DNA of 64,000 bases from Hyphomicrobiales bacterium (GCA_900471925.1 UCGV01000001.1:186001-250000); one strand, 5' to 3'; numbered from the stretch's first letter, positions 42,136 through 50,250 are shown. The notes: generated by a model from the letters alone, not told the origin. Translations and numbers: made by a program.

Positions 42136-42918
42136 ATGAACCTTCTTCATCTTGGCTCCGCGCTGTTTTTTGCCGCCGCTTCATCCGCATTCGCTGCGGA
42201 AACGCCTGCCGCTGTACCGGCCCACCCGCCGGTCGCTGCAGGGCCAAAGCTTGTGGAGCCGCATCTGCATATCGCCCGCTCCAACATTCAGGGCCATGCC
42301 CGCATCGCGCTCACCTTCGATGCCTGCATGGGAGAGGCGGATGAACGCATTCTCTCCACGCTGGTCAGTCAACGCATTCCGGCGACGATCTTTGTTACCG
42401 CCCGCTGGCTAAAGCGCAATCCGAAGGCGGTCGCGGTTTTCCTGCAGAACCCAGATCTCTTCGAACTGGAAAACCACGGTGAGAAGCATATTCCGGCAAT
42501 CGACAAGCCGGTACTCGTCTATGGCATCGCATCCGCCGGCTCGCCTGAGGCCGTCCGCCAGGAAGTCGATGGTGGCGCTGCCGCCATGGTCGCGTCGGGC
42601 ATTCCAGCGCCTCACTGGTTCCGCGGCTCGACCGCCAAATACGACCTCTCCGCCATCGGTCAGATTCGCGCCATGGGCTACCGCATCGCCGGTTATTCGG
42701 TGAATGGCGACGGCGGGTCGCTGCTCGGTGCTGCGATTACGGAGAAACGAATTTCCTCGGCCAAGGACGGCGACGTCGTCATCTCCCACATCAACCAGCC
42801 GACCCATGCTGCCGGTGAGGGCGTTGCCAGGGCCCTTGTCGATCTCAAGGCCAAGGGCACGGATTTCGTGCGCCTGCAGGACGTTGCCGATACCGGCGAC
42901 GACAAGACGACAGAGTAG
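42136..42918 (+). CDS. Secreted polysaccharide deacetylase family protein
   Basis: NodB-homology domain protein of 260 residues with a signal peptide (LLHLGSALFFAAASSAFA). The metal site has D62 in ALTFDACMG and H114-x3-H118 in LENHGEKH; the late motif GDVVISHINQP supplies the catalytic histidine region. In many family members the first motif is TFDD, here TFDAC, so the second aspartate is missing, as in some other periplasmic members. Likely removes N- or O-acetyl groups from an envelope or exported polymer; the substrate is not evident. The start at 42136 (ATG) is used; a TTG at 42130 is possible. Confidence 0.8.
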   Translation: MNLLHLGSALFFAAASSAFAAETPAAVPAHPPVAAGPKLVEPHLHIARSNIQGHARIALTFDACMGEADERILSTLVSQRIPATIFVTARWLKRNPKAVAVFLQNPDLFELENHGEKHIPAIDKPVLVYGIASAGSPEAVRQEVDGGAAAMVASGIPAPHWFRGSTAKYDLSAIGQIRAMGYRIAGYSVNGDGGSLLGAAITEKRISSAKDGDVVISHINQPTHAAGEGVARALVDLKAKGTDFVRLQDVADTGDDKTTE

Positions 42919-42927
42919 AGGCAGGCT

Positions 42928-44226
42928 TTATCGCAGTTCGTCCCCGCTTTGCAGCGGCACTTCCCTGAAATCCCGAAATACCGGCGCATCTCTGTCGAGG
43001 GCGAAATCGTCGAACCAGTCGCGATACATCCCGGCGAGCATCGCGCCGATCATCTGCGCTGCAAGGTAGGAGAAGGTGATGCCGTTGCCGCCGTAGCCAT
43101 AAGCGGCATAGACGCCATTCATGCCGGGCACCGGGCCTATGAGCGGCAATCCGTCTGACGTCTCGCCGAATGCACCACACCAGGCATGGTCCACCCGCGT
43201 ATCTGCCTTTGGCCACAGCCGCTTCAGCTTCTCCCGGATCGTCATGATCTTGGACGGCAGCTTGCTGTCGCGCAATTGCGGCTCGACTGTATCGTCATCT
43301 TCGCCGCCGGCGATGATGCGATTGTCTGCGGTCGTGCGCAGGTAGAGGTAGGGGTGGCTGTCTTCCCAGAGCAGCATGCTGTCGCGCCAGAGGTCTTCGG
43401 GTTTTTGCGGCACGGTGGCGAGCGCCCAGCTCGAACGTGTACGGTGCAGTTTCGGCATGTCGAGGCCGGGCATGGAATAGCCGGTCGCCAGCACCACATG
43501 CCGCGCCTCTATCACCTGGGGACCGTCGGTCATGACCGTCAGGCGCCCACCTTCGCTGTGAAGCGCGGTCACCGAGGCGTGGATAAGGTGAGCACCTCGC
43601 GAGATGGCGACCTGCAGCAAGGCCCAGGTGAGCAGAAGCGGGTCAGCCTCGGCCGAACCGGGCGAGAGGATCGCTGCATCGCGGTCGAATTCATATTGGG
43701 TTAGGAGATCGGGGTGTTCGAGATAGTGTCCCGGCAGGCCTGCCCGTCGACGCAGCTGCCGCTCTTCCATCAGTTCGCGCGCACCTTCGTGATTAACGGC
43801 GAGGTAAAGGGAGTTGCGCGGGCGGAAATCGCAGGCGATTCCGTGAGCTGCGACCAGCTTGGCGAGCCCCGCCACACAGGCGCCGCTTCGGCGGTAGATG
43901 CCGGCGGCTCGCTCGAAGCCGTAGAGATTTTCCAGTTCGCCAAGCGTACGGTCGATTTCCCATTGCAGCATGGCCGTGCTCGCTGCGGTACTGCCAAGGC
44001 CCGGCTGCTCGCGATCGATGACGATGACGGAGAAGCCTCGTGCCGTGAGATGTTCGGCGACAAGCGCACCCGTGATGCCGCCGCCGATAATGGCGATGTC
44101 GCCCTTGAAGCTCTGCCTCAGCGGTTGATAGGCTGGCAATATGCCGCTCTTTCCCCAGAGTGGGCAGCCGCTCACCAGCGCGTCGTGGCTCGTTTCGTTG
44201 AGTTCGAGATCGGCTGGCATCGGCAT
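42928..44226 (-). CDS. FAD-dependent oxidoreductase (DAO/glycine oxidase type)
   Basis: Flavoprotein of 432 residues. The FAD-binding motif is IAIIGGGITGALVAEHLTARGFSVIVID (about 44-71), and the C-terminal flavin segment is GAFGETSDGLPLIGPVPGMNGVYAAYGYGGNGITFS. This layout matches the gamma-glutamylputrescine oxidase-like members of the DAO family, which oxidise primary or secondary amines. The start at 44226 is close to GGAGG, with 44220 as an alternative. It lies 19 nt downstream of an AI-2E-type permease on the same strand. The substrate is not determined. Confidence 0.8.
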   Translation of the reverse strand: MPMPADLELNETSHDALVSGCPLWGKSGILPAYQPLRQSFKGDIAIIGGGITGALVAEHLTARGFSVIVIDREQPGLGSTAASTAMLQWEIDRTLGELENLYGFERAAGIYRRSGACVAGLAKLVAAHGIACDFRPRNSLYLAVNHEGARELMEERQLRRRAGLPGHYLEHPDLLTQYEFDRDAAILSPGSAEADPLLLTWALLQVAISRGAHLIHASVTALHSEGGRLTVMTDGPQVIEARHVVLATGYSMPGLDMPKLHRTRSSWALATVPQKPEDLWRDSMLLWEDSHPYLYLRTTADNRIIAGGEDDDTVEPQLRDSKLPSKIMTIREKLKRLWPKADTRVDHAWCGAFGETSDGLPLIGPVPGMNGVYAAYGYGGNGITFSYLAAQMIGAMLAGMYRDWFDDFALDRDAPVFRDFREVPLQSGDELR

Positions 44227-44245
44227 GTCCTCCGCTCGGTGGTCG

Positions 44246-45412
44246 TCACTTCGGCAATTGCGGCTGCAGTTTTTCCTCGATCAGCAATTCGTCGATGATG
44301 GTCATGACGATGAGCGAAAGGGGCAAAGCCAGCATTGCTCCCACTGCTCCCCACATCCACGTCCAGAACAGGATGGCGAGAAAGATGACGAAGGGATTGA
44401 TTTCCAGCCGCCGGCCCATCACGGCGGGAAAGATCAGGTTCTCCATGACGAGGTGAACAGTGAAGAAGACCGCTGCCGGAATGAGGCCGATGATGATGCC
44501 ATCGTGCGCAATGATCCCGGCAACGGCCACGGAAAAGGTCATCAATGTGATGCCGAGATAGGGAACGAAGCTCGAGAGGAAGGCGAAAAAGCCCCAGAGC
44601 ACTGGCATGGGCAATCCGCCCGCATAAGCGATGATCGTCATGACAACGCCGAGCGCGACGTAGATCAAGGATGCCGTGGCGAAATAAAATCCCAGTGCCT
44701 GCTCCACGGCATTGATGATGCGGATGGCGGCAAGCCGCTGCGGACGCGTGCGGAAGGTCATGATTATGGTCTTGCGCAGGTTCGCACGGCTCGCCAGGAA
44801 AAGGAGAAGAGCGGCAAAGAAGATCAGTCCCTGCACCAGCGCGGGCGTCAGGTTGGTCGTCACCACATGCAGCACGTTGCCGGTGTTTTCGAGCAGTGCA
44901 TCGATGGACATGGGCCCGCTCTGAAACGTGGCGGGCGTGATGTGCAGCCACTCGATCCGTTCAAGATAGGGCATGATGCGCTGGGTCGTGCGATCGATGA
45001 AGGCAGGCGCCTCATTGGCGAGCATTGCCATCGGCCCGGCAAGTGAATTGATGAGCAGGAAGATGACGAGGGCAACACTAGTGGAAAGGATCGCTGCATT
45101 GGCAAGCCTGGGAACGCCGATCTTCGAAAGCTTTTCCGCCGCCATGCCGAGGATCATGCCCACGACCACGGCGAGCGTGATCGGGATCAGGATCAGCGAC
45201 ATCATATAGACGGCGGCAAGCCCCAGAATGCCGAAGATGCCGATGATCGCCCAGGCCATGCTGACGTCGAGCCCGTCCTTCTCGACCCGGCGCATCGGTG
45301 CTTGCGGAAGCTCCTCGGCCGTCTCCTGAAGCGTGCGTGCCCATGAACTCGTATGGCGTTCACTGAGACGGATCTTGTTGGCCTGCTTTTTAATGCCGTT
45401 GGCGATACCCAT
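44246..45412 (-). CDS. AI-2E/PerM-type permease
   Basis: Membrane protein of 388 residues with about eight hydrophobic segments in the arrangement typical of the AI-2E exporter family (UPF0118/PerM): LLINSLAGPMAM, a periplasmic-type linker with TPATFQSGPM, and ALGVVMTIIAYAGGLPMPVLWGFFAFLSSFVPYLG. The latter and VFFTVHLVMENLIFPAVMGRRLEINPFVIFL are the family's signature. The start at 45412 (MGIANGIKKQ) has a purine-rich GGGGACAGG upstream. Some members act as sodium/proton antiporters; the substrate here is unknown. It is cotranscribed with the FAD oxidoreductase. Confidence 0.8.
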   Translation of the reverse strand: MGIANGIKKQANKIRLSERHTSSWARTLQETAEELPQAPMRRVEKDGLDVSMAWAIIGIFGILGLAAVYMMSLILIPITLAVVVGMILGMAAEKLSKIGVPRLANAAILSTSVALVIFLLINSLAGPMAMLANEAPAFIDRTTQRIMPYLERIEWLHITPATFQSGPMSIDALLENTGNVLHVVTTNLTPALVQGLIFFAALLLFLASRANLRKTIIMTFRTRPQRLAAIRIINAVEQALGFYFATASLIYVALGVVMTIIAYAGGLPMPVLWGFFAFLSSFVPYLGITLMTFSVAVAGIIAHDGIIIGLIPAAVFFTVHLVMENLIFPAVMGRRLEINPFVIFLAILFWTWMWGAVGAMLALPLSLIVMTIIDELLIEEKLQPQLPK

Positions 45413-45494
45413 GTGCGACCTGTCCCCGAAGCGCCATTGCTTCGGCAATCAACGCACAGAAATGCCGCCGGTTCCCGGGCACATCAAGACGACC

Positions 45495-45899
45495 CTAGCG
45501 GTTTGGAAAATGCTCCACATGCGTCTCGCCGGTACGGCCGAAATAGACAGCGCGCCGGCCGGGGAGAGAGACGAGATAACCCATGCAGCCGGCCGCCATG
45601 ACCCGGTCGCAGAAGCCCTTGTACGTATAGCCCGCGGCTGCGGACTGAGCCCAGCGAACGGCGGCCGCGATACCGGTGGCATCGAAGGCTTCGGCAACAG
45701 CCGGTGTGGCGGCGCCGGTGGCAATCTCGACACTATCGCCATCGGGCAAATAGTAGACCTTTACCGCCCGGCGCAGGTCGGCGAAATAGCCTTCGATGCC
45801 GGCATTAGACAGGGCGCCCAATATCTGCGGAAAACTCATGCGATCCTCTTCGGACGCTTTCGTGCAGTCTTCGGCAATAGCTCTCTGCTGCGCACTCAT
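45495..45899 (-). CDS. DUF1398 family protein
   Basis: Protein of 134 residues matching the YbcV-type DUF1398 pattern: FPQILGALSNAGIEGYFADLRRAVKVYYLPDGDSVEI and the C-terminal DRVMAAGCMGYLVSLPGRRAVYFGRTGETHVEHFP. Function is unknown. It is encoded 40 nt downstream of a MarR regulator on the same strand and is very likely its cotranscribed target. Confidence 0.8.
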   Translation of the reverse strand: MSAQQRAIAEDCTKASEEDRMSFPQILGALSNAGIEGYFADLRRAVKVYYLPDGDSVEIATGAATPAVAEAFDATGIAAAVRWAQSAAAGYTYKGFCDRVMAAGCMGYLVSLPGRRAVYFGRTGETHVEHFPNR

Positions 45900-45939
45900 C
45901 GGCGCTCTCCTTTTCAGCTTTTGAACGTGGTATTGCGGC

Positions 45940-46398
45940 CTATTCGACCGGTATGGTGCGGATGTCGCGCCTTTCGGCGACGGTTTTCAGTACGGCTTCC
46001 AGCATCTGCCGTTCAGTCGGCGGCAGATGGCCGAAATAATCAGCGTCATTGGCATCGGCGAGGGCGGCGAGTTGCGGCACCAGCTTTCTGCCCGCTTCGG
46101 TCAGTGCCAGCGTCTGTGCCCGTCCATCATCGGGGCTTGCGTCACGCGCAATCAGGGCCTTGGCGAGCAGCCGGTCCGCGAGCTTGCTGATCGCGCCGCG
46201 CGTCATGCCCATGCGCTCGGCCAGTCGGCTCGGAGCAAGAGTCTCGACATCGTAGAGTTCGCGCATGACGACCCACTCCGCCACCGTCACATCCATCGTC
46301 GCCAGCTTTTTCGCAAAGCCGAGTGAAACCTGGTTGGAAACCATCCGCAGCCAGTAGCCGAGATGCGTCGTCAGCGCCGAGATGGGTGGGTGCGTCAT
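45940..46398 (-). CDS. MarR-family regulator
   Basis: Regulator of 152 residues, standard MarR length. The winged HTH includes SRLAERMGMTRGAISKLADRLLAKALIAR and the wing DASPDDGRAQTLALTEAG. No cysteine cluster, unlike the other MarR in this window. A long inverted repeat (46413-46452) lies 15 bp upstream of the start over the promoter region, pointing to autoregulation. It controls, by position, the DUF1398 gene downstream. Confidence 0.85.
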   Translation of the reverse strand: MTHPPISALTTHLGYWLRMVSNQVSLGFAKKLATMDVTVAEWVVMRELYDVETLAPSRLAERMGMTRGAISKLADRLLAKALIARDASPDDGRAQTLALTEAGRKLVPQLAALADANDADYFGHLPPTERQMLEAVLKTVAERRDIRTIPVE

Positions 46399-46412
46399 GC
46401 CGTCTCCATTTT

Positions 46413-46452
46413 GTTGACCAGGAAACTAAATCGATATTGTTTCCTAGTCAAC
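46413..46452. promoter_or_regulatory. Long inverted repeat, candidate operator of the MarR at 46398
   Basis: GTTGACCAGGAAAC (46413-46426) and GTTTCCTAGTCAAC (46439-46452) match in 13 of 14 positions with a 12-bp spacer. It lies between the divergent marR and HTH-only LysR genes, just upstream of marR. Confidence 0.65.
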
Positions 46453-46489
46453 TATCTTTCTCATCGACGGTGAATCAAAAGGCTTGAAT

Positions 46490-46527
46490 TCAACAGCGTT
46501 ATATTTCTAGAAATATAACGCTGTTGA
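46490..46527. promoter_or_regulatory. Perfect 38-bp palindrome before the HTH-only LysR gene
   Basis: Every base from 46490 to 46527 pairs with its mirror: outer arms TCAACAGCG and CGCTGTTGA, inner core ATATTTCTAGAAATAT centred at 46508/46509. It ends 13 bp before the ATG at 46541. Likely operator or cruciform/hairpin of that gene. Confidence 0.7.
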
Positions 46528-46540
46528 GGATGACCACGCC

Positions 46541-46804
46541 ATGCAGATCAGACATCTTTCCTTTTTCGTCACACTTGCGGAGGAAAAACACTTCGCCCGC
46601 GCCGCAGAAGTCTGCAATGTCGCCCAACCGACGCTTTCGGCGGCGATCCGCAGGCTGGAGGAAGATCTGAATACGACGCTGATCCTGCGCGGCCGCCGTT
46701 ATCTCGGCCTCACGCCCGATGGCGAAAAGGCTCTCGAATGGGGCAAGCAGATCCTGTCGGATTATCAGAGGCTAAGAAGCGAGATTGCCGTATCTCAGGA
46801 ATGA
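46541..46804 (+). CDS. HTH-only LysR-family protein
   Basis: An 87-residue protein containing just the LysR DNA-binding domain and linker helix: MQIRHLSFFVTLAEEKHFARAAEVCNVAQPTLSAAIRRLEEDLNTTLILRG and a helix EKALEWGKQILSDYQRLRSEIA. The usual 200-residue effector domain is absent: the stop at 46802 is followed at once by a terminator-like hairpin and a convergent gene, so there is no room for a remnant. The start lies just after a perfect 38-bp palindrome. It may be a functional mini-regulator or dominant-negative competitor, or a deletion product that kept its HTH. Confidence 0.7.
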   Translation: MQIRHLSFFVTLAEEKHFARAAEVCNVAQPTLSAAIRRLEEDLNTTLILRGRRYLGLTPDGEKALEWGKQILSDYQRLRSEIAVSQE

Positions 46805-46827
46805 AAATGGCGCCAAAACGGCGCCAT
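46799..46827 (-). terminator. Terminator of the leftward glyoxalase-fold gene
   Basis: ATGGCGCC (46807-46814) and GGCGCCAT (46820-46827) with loop AAAAC; read leftward the stem is followed by TTTCATT. It begins just after the stop of the convergent LysR gene. Confidence 0.65.
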
Positions 46828-46844
46828 CTGTCGAGAAGGATGCT

Positions 46845-47825
46845 TCAGGCCGACAAAGTCAGCCCGATACCCCAGGGATCCCTGAGGAAGACGCCGCCAT
46901 CCCGCTTCTCGCTCTTGATCTCCAGTTCGTCGAGCTTGGCAACGGCTTTGTCGAGCGTTTCCTTGTCGTTGAAGCGGATCTTATAGTCGGAAAGCCCGGT
47001 CATATGGTCGCTGCGGGTACCGGCACCCCGGCTGTTCCAGATATTGGCCCCGAGATGATGGTGGTAGCCGCCGCTCGCAAAGAAGCTTGCGCCCGGATAG
47101 CGCGCCATCAGTTTGAGCCCCAGCACATCGCGGTAGAAAGCATCGGCCTGCGGAATATCGCCGACCTGCAGATGAATGTGCCCGATCGCGGTGCCCTCGG
47201 CCATCCCAGTCCATATATCCTCGGGCGCGCTGTTATAGAGCGCCTGCAGATCGAGCCGCAGCGTCGCCATTTCCACCATGCCGTCCTGATGGAATTTCCA
47301 GCGCTCATGCGGCCGGTCGGCATAGATTTCGATGCCGTTACCCTCTGGGTCTGAGAGGTAGATCGCCTCACTGACCAAATGGTCGGAGGCGCCATCGAGC
47401 GCGACATTGTTATGGGCGGCATGGCGCAGCCAGCGCGCCAATTCCGCGCGATCGGGCATCAGGAATGCGGTGTGGAAGAGACCGGCAGCATTGCGCGGTG
47501 CTTCCCGCGCATTGCTATCCGTCGAAAGCGTGAGCAGTGGCAGGCCGGCCACGCCCAGAACCTCGCCGCTGGCAGTCTTCTCGATGACCGAGAGGCCCAG
47601 CATTTTCTGGTAGAAGCTGGACACTGAGGCCAGATCTTTTACGACCAGATGCGACTGGTCGATATAGGCAGGGCGCGTCAGCGCGTAAGATGTTTCTGTT
47701 GACGTCATGAGATGGTCTCCTGCCCGGGAACTGGCGCCTGAATTGGCCCAGGAATTGAAAGGCGTACCGGCGGTGGCGGCAAGCGTGCCGCCCGTAGCGA
47801 GCGCGAGGAATTTTCGCCGGTCCAT
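46845..47825 (-). CDS. Two-domain glyoxalase/dioxygenase (CatE-like) with optional Tat leader
   Basis: VOC-superfamily protein of 326 residues with two repeats: YIDQSHLVVKDLASVSSFYQKMLGLSVIE (first) and AIGHIHLQVGDIPQADAFYRDVLGLKLMA (second). Histidine and glutamate ligands fit SHLVV, GHIHLQV and GNGIEIYADRP, like CatE-type extradiol dioxygenases or glyoxalases. Two starts look usable. At 47825 MDRRKFLALATGGTLAATAG forms a twin-arginine-like signal peptide with GAGG upstream. At 47708 MTSTETSYALTRPAYID, the normal family beginning, has AGGAG. The protein may be made in exported and cytosolic forms. Confidence 0.75.
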   Translation of the reverse strand: MDRRKFLALATGGTLAATAGTPFNSWANSGASSRAGDHLMTSTETSYALTRPAYIDQSHLVVKDLASVSSFYQKMLGLSVIEKTASGEVLGVAGLPLLTLSTDSNAREAPRNAAGLFHTAFLMPDRAELARWLRHAAHNNVALDGASDHLVSEAIYLSDPEGNGIEIYADRPHERWKFHQDGMVEMATLRLDLQALYNSAPEDIWTGMAEGTAIGHIHLQVGDIPQADAFYRDVLGLKLMARYPGASFFASGGYHHHLGANIWNSRGAGTRSDHMTGLSDYKIRFNDKETLDKAVAKLDELEIKSEKRDGGVFLRDPWGIGLTLSA

Positions 47826-47948
47826 TCGCCTCTAAGCTCCCCTCGGCCGCTGTACTTGACCTCTATATGGCCCATTCTCATTGTTCACAGAAGGCCCGTT
47901 TTTGATGATGAAGCGTTCTGCAAACGTTGACGGTCGCGCGCGCCACAC

Positions 47949-47962
47949 TTGATGTCAGTCAA
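47949..47962. promoter_or_regulatory. Candidate FNR/FixK box upstream of uspA
   Basis: TTGATGTCAGTCAA matches the anaerobox TTGAT-N4-ATCAA at 9 of 10 positions, centred 66 bp before the uspA start. Rhizobial usp genes are frequent FixK/FnrN targets. Confidence 0.5.
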
Positions 47963-48021
47963 TGCGCTTTATCTATTTGAGGAGGAAGTTGACGTCAGAG
48001 CAACACCTCAAGGAGGATCGT

Positions 48022-48432
48022 ATGTACAAGAAGATCATCGTTCCGATTGAAATCGGCAGCATCGACAAGGGCGAGAGGATTTTCCGCAAGGCGGCGACGC
48101 TGCTCGACGATGGCGGCGCGATCATTCTGCTTAACGTCGTCGAGGATGTGCCGACCTATGTCGCCGTAGAATTGCCGGCCAACATCGTCGAGGATGCGAT
48201 GAAGGAAGGCCGCGACCGTCTGGATGCCCTGGTCGCCAAGACGGGTATATCTGCCACGGTCGAAGTCGGCAACGGTCCGCCGGCCGCTGCAATCCTCGCG
48301 GCGGCTGAAAAGCACGGTGCCGACCTGATCATCATCGCCTCGCATATTCCCGATATCTACAACTACTTCATTGGCGCCACCGCCGATCGCGTGGTGCGCC
48401 ACGCCAAATGCTCGGTGCTGGTGGACCGCTAG
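48022..48432 (+). CDS. Universal stress protein UspA family
   Basis: Single-domain USP of 136 residues. It begins MYKKIIVPIEIGSIDKGERIFRKA and has the ATP-binding end motif in ADLIIIASHIPDIYNYFIGATADRVVRHAKCSVLV, where GATADRVVRHAKCSVLV is the G-x2-G-x9-G(S/T)-like loop. The start at 48022 follows AAGGAGG; the ORF is open to 47962. A possible FNR/FixK box lies upstream, and the DksA-like gene follows 11 nt later, so both may belong to a low-oxygen or stress transcript. Confidence 0.85.
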   Translation: MYKKIIVPIEIGSIDKGERIFRKAATLLDDGGAIILLNVVEDVPTYVAVELPANIVEDAMKEGRDRLDALVAKTGISATVEVGNGPPAAAILAAAEKHGADLIIIASHIPDIYNYFIGATADRVVRHAKCSVLVDR

Positions 48433-48443
48433 GAGGTCAGGCC

Positions 48444-48764
48444 ATGGATACAAACCATCAGGAAAAGGTCTTGCGTGACCGCTGGCATGAACTGACGGCG
48501 CGGCTACGCAAGATCGATACGGACCTCGGTCGCACCAGGGCGGCTGATGATGAAGACCGTGCCATTGAAAGCGAGAATGACGAAGTGCTGGAAGGGCTCG
48601 GCCAGGCCGGCGAGGACGAGCTGCGCGCCATCGACGCCGCTCTCGAACGCATTGCCAAGGGTACCTATGGCATCTGCGCGCGTTGCGGCGCCAGGATATC
48701 CGAAGCGCGCCTCGCGGTGCTGCCGCAGACGCCACTCTGCGAGGATTGCGCCGCCGGCAAGTGA
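48444..48764 (+). CDS. DksA/TraR-family C4 zinc-finger protein
   Basis: Protein of 106 residues: N-terminal coiled-coil helices (about 5-70) and a C-terminal zinc finger with C78, C81, C99 and C102 (GICARCGARISEARLAVLPQTPLCEDC). It is shorter than canonical DksA (about 150) and like the stress-linked short paralogues that bind RNA polymerase through the secondary channel. The start at 48444 follows AGGAGG. It is 11 nt after uspA and probably cotranscribed. Confidence 0.85.
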   Translation: MDTNHQEKVLRDRWHELTARLRKIDTDLGRTRAADDEDRAIESENDEVLEGLGQAGEDELRAIDAALERIAKGTYGICARCGARISEARLAVLPQTPLCEDCAAGK

Positions 48765-48885
48765 GGTGATGCGATCAAAGTCGTGCATGGCGTGTCACAA
48801 AGATTTAACCTGATGCTATCGGGCGTCCGGTTGCGCCTTCGTCCATTCGATGCGACGATCCCTTCTCTTGGGTAAGGGGGCTTGC

Positions 48886-49554
48886 ATGGGCGAGTTCAAC
48901 GGCATTCGCTGGGCCTACGACAAGTACGAACTGATCGCCGATGGTATCGTCCACGGCGTGGGTCTGTTCTTCGCCCTGATCGGCGTGACCGTGCTGATCT
49001 TCTACGCCACACTCTGGAGCTCCGCCGGCGCGCTCGTTGCCGCCTGGGTCTACGGTGTCGGCCTGGTGCTGACGCTCGCCATCTCCTTCTCCTACAATAT
49101 CTGGCCGGTCTCTCGCACCAAATGGTATCTGCGCCGGTTTGATCATTCGGCGATCTTCATCCTGATCGCCGCCACCTACACGCCCTTTCTGGAGCGCGGC
49201 GCCGATGATCCGCTCCTGTTCGGCATGCTGATCCTCATCTGGGCGATCGCCGCCTTCGGCATTTTCGTCAAATGCGTCTTCCCGGGCAGGTACGACCGGC
49301 TGGCGATACTGCTTTATCTCGCCATGGGCTGGAGCGGCCTGCTGGTCGCCGAGCCTGTCGCCTCGCGCATTCCCTATGCCTCCATGCTGCTGATCATCAT
49401 CGGCGGCATCATCTATTCGCTGGGTGTCATCTTTCACGTCTGGGAGCGGCTGCGCTTCCAGAATGCGATCTGGCACGGCTTCGTGGTAGCCGCTGCCGCC
49501 GTGCATTATTCGGCGGTGCTGACCTGCTTCAGCCTGCCGGTTCCCGGCTTCTGA
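48886..49554 (+). CDS. Haemolysin III family membrane protein
   Basis: Seven-TM protein of 222 residues in the PAQR/HlyIII family. Conserved zinc-binding positions are visible as GIVHGVG near TM1, DHSAIFILIAATYTPF in the middle and WHGFVVAAAAVHYSAVL near the end. Bacterial members have no proven haemolytic role in most species; lipid hydrolase activity is suggested for the superfamily. The start at 48886 (MGEFNGIRW) follows AAGGGGG. It follows dksA-like gene by 121 nt in the same direction. Confidence 0.85.
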   Translation: MGEFNGIRWAYDKYELIADGIVHGVGLFFALIGVTVLIFYATLWSSAGALVAAWVYGVGLVLTLAISFSYNIWPVSRTKWYLRRFDHSAIFILIAATYTPFLERGADDPLLFGMLILIWAIAAFGIFVKCVFPGRYDRLAILLYLAMGWSGLLVAEPVASRIPYASMLLIIIGGIIYSLGVIFHVWERLRFQNAIWHGFVVAAAAVHYSAVLTCFSLPVPGF

Positions 49555-49636
49555 TCTCTTGGTGACGTCAGCCGTTTACATCGGCCCGCGCGCGGCGTAT
49601 GCCCCGGCAAGCACCATTTCGAACCGGGCCAGCCAC

Positions 49637-50146
49637 ATGACCGATACCGTTTCCATCCGCGACGCCGCCGAAGCCGATCTTCCCGTCGTCAGGGATATCT
49701 ATAACCACGCCGTGGAACACACGACGGCTATCTGGAATGAAACGCTGGTTGACCTCGAAAACCGCCTGGAATGGTTCAGGATGCGCAAGGGCAGGGGCTT
49801 TCCGGTCATCGTCGCGGAGATGGGCGGCAAGGTTGTGGGATACGCCTCCTATGGCGACTGGCGCGCCTTCGACGGCTATCGCCACACGGTCGAACATTCC
49901 GTCTATGTCGACAAGGATTGCCGTGGCGCCGGTATCGGCGAAAAGCTCATGCGCGCGCTGATCGAGCGCGCGAGTGCTGCCGCTATCCACGTGATGATCG
50001 CCGGCATCGAGGCCGAGAACGCCGCCTCTATCAAGCTGCACGAGAAACTCGGTTTCCGCATCGCCGGTACCTTCTCCGAGGTCGGCATCAAGTTCGGCCG
50101 CTGGCTCGATTTGACCTGCATGGAATTGCGCCTGCCGAAAGCCTGA
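49637..50146 (+). CDS. GNAT acetyltransferase (phosphinothricin-type)
   Basis: Acetyltransferase of 169 residues. TVSIRDAAEADLPVVRDIYNHAVEHTTAIWNETLVDLENRLEWF and HTVEHSVYVDKDCRGAGIGEKLMRALIERA are close to the phosphinothricin/methionine sulfone N-acetyltransferase group (Pat/MddA-like), where RGAGIG binds acetyl-CoA. The start at 49637 gives the standard length; the ORF opens at 49559. In non-producers such enzymes usually acetylate methionine derivatives rather than a herbicide. It stands alone between the haemolysin III and pentapeptide genes. Confidence 0.85.
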   Translation: MTDTVSIRDAAEADLPVVRDIYNHAVEHTTAIWNETLVDLENRLEWFRMRKGRGFPVIVAEMGGKVVGYASYGDWRAFDGYRHTVEHSVYVDKDCRGAGIGEKLMRALIERASAAAIHVMIAGIEAENAASIKLHEKLGFRIAGTFSEVGIKFGRWLDLTCMELRLPKA

Positions 50147-50250
50147 CAGGCATTTTGCCAGATTGATTGCGGGCCGGGACTAACCATATTTTTATCGTCG
50201 TCTGCGCCATGTAGAATCTCCGGTGGCGCGACTCGCGGAGGGAGTGGTTG

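Noticed and set aside
46804..46845. Frameshifted remainder of the LysR effector domain
   Set aside because: All frames of the short stretch before the convergent gene were read; there is no LysR-like sequence and too little space, so a simple frameshift does not explain the truncation.
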